A DNA stretch of 64,000 nucleotides from an uncultured Paracoccaceae bacterium (GTDB lineage Bacteria; Pseudomonadota; Alphaproteobacteria; Rhodobacterales; Rhodobacteraceae): contig OY288156.1 in NCBI GenBank assembly GCA_958439195.1, positions 93,501 to 157,500 on the forward strand, written 5' to 3'. The notes below the pieces were generated by a model. It was not told the origin of the DNA and made no database searches. It worked only from the letters and a program-made list of their open reading frames with translations. Both the position numbers and the translations under genes were made by a program. Position 1 is the first letter of the stretch. Every line of letters starts with the position of its first letter. Positions 63,644 to 64,000 of the stretch are shown one piece after another.

Positions 63644-64000
63644 TGGAAGCTGTAAACTCATTTGCCCGCCGGATTCCTGTGAATGCCGTGTATGTTGCGG
63701 GGGTAATGCCTTTTGTCTGGATCGTGTGGCTGGCCTTTACCAACGGGCTGGGCGTTGATCCGGTGAAGGCCATCGAGTTGCGGCTGGGTGAGCTGGGTTT
63801 GCAGTTCCTTATCGCCGGTCTGGTCATCTCTCCCTTGCGCTGGGCCGGGGTTAACCTGATCCGCTTTCGCCGGGCCATCGGGCTTTTGGCGTTTTTTTAT
63901 GTGTCTATGCATTTGATGACCTGGGTGCTGCTGGATATGGGCCTGCGCTGGGAGGAGATGGCGGACGATCTGGTCAAGCGATGGTACATCATCATCGGGA
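63643..64000 (+). CDS. msrQ: MsrQ haem-binding membrane subunit (partial, 5' end only)
   Basis: The first 119 residues are present before the window ends. It is a multi-helix ferric-reductase-like membrane protein (VNAVYVAGVMPFVWIVWLAF, LQFLIAGLVISPLRW, RFRRAIGLLAFFYVSMHLMTWVLLD), with the haem-ligand His in SMHLMTW. It passes quinol electrons to MsrP. ATG 63643 overlaps the msrP stop (TGATG). Confidence 0.92.
   Translation, partial: MEAVNSFARRIPVNAVYVAGVMPFVWIVWLAFTNGLGVDPVKAIELRLGELGLQFLIAGLVISPLRWAGVNLIRFRRAIGLLAFFYVSMHLMTWVLLDMGLRWEEMADDLVKRWYIIIG

Overview
This window looks like chromosomal DNA of an alphaproteobacterium of the Rhodobacteraceae (Rhodobacter/Gemmobacter-like). The base composition is GC-rich and start codons often overlap the preceding stop (ATGA or GTGA). 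Housekeeping genes (clpB, pyrF, dinB, rpmJ, tRNA-Val) are mixed with typical rhodobacterial families: GPKGCPPGLAKK-type RcnB-like proteins, Hint-domain RTX proteins and IorAB oxidoreductases. No phage, insertion sequence, CRISPR array or rRNA was seen.

Layout. 1-7.7 kb holds metabolic and small genes: an amino-acid-type ABC ATPase cut by the window edge, a host-attachment family protein, an HPt protein, an RcnB-like periplasmic protein, a TetR regulator divergent from iorAB, a pair of small envelope proteins and an L-fuconate dehydratase. 7.7-17.1 kb is a compact type II secretion (T2SS) locus on both strands (gspK, O, G, J, I, F, D, C, M, L, E); gspF carries a one-base frameshift as the sequence stands. 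17.4-20.8 kb encodes a Tat-exported multicopper oxidase and a SCO-cytochrome c fusion. 20.8-28.5 kb has a BNR-repeat protein, modBC without modA, a polyamine/iron-type ABC transporter and a YciA-type thioesterase. 28.8-30.5 kb has a 47-residue ORF, a Panacea-domain protein and a NarL-type response regulator.

31.1-50.7 kb is the most striking part. It holds a 2,969-residue secreted protein with two complete animal-haem-peroxidase domains embedded in RTX calcium-binding repeats. A type I secretion ATPase, an unknown glycine-rich membrane-anchored protein, a membrane fusion protein and a DegS/NarX-like histidine kinase follow, and then a second large RTX protein with a C-terminal Hint domain. 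The response regulator upstream and the kinase downstream bracket the peroxidase and its exporter, which suggests one regulated secretion system. The architecture matches the MopA-type peroxidases implicated in bacterial Mn(II) oxidation.

50.9-64 kb is mostly ordinary: rpmJ, tRNA-Val(GAC), an N-formylglutamate amidohydrolase family protein, dinB, an SPFH/NfeD pair, NUDIX, pyrF, a ROK sugar kinase, cutC, two poorly known genes, clpB behind a candidate heat-shock promoter, a fasciclin protein and msrPQ (msrQ runs off the end).

Working hypothesis: the window carries two independent routes for putting metal-oxidising enzymes outside the cytoplasm. One is a Tat-exported multicopper oxidase with its own SCO-type copper chaperone beside a T2SS. 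The other is a type-I-secreted dual haem peroxidase under two-component control. Functions are assigned from recognisable motifs only; no search was run.
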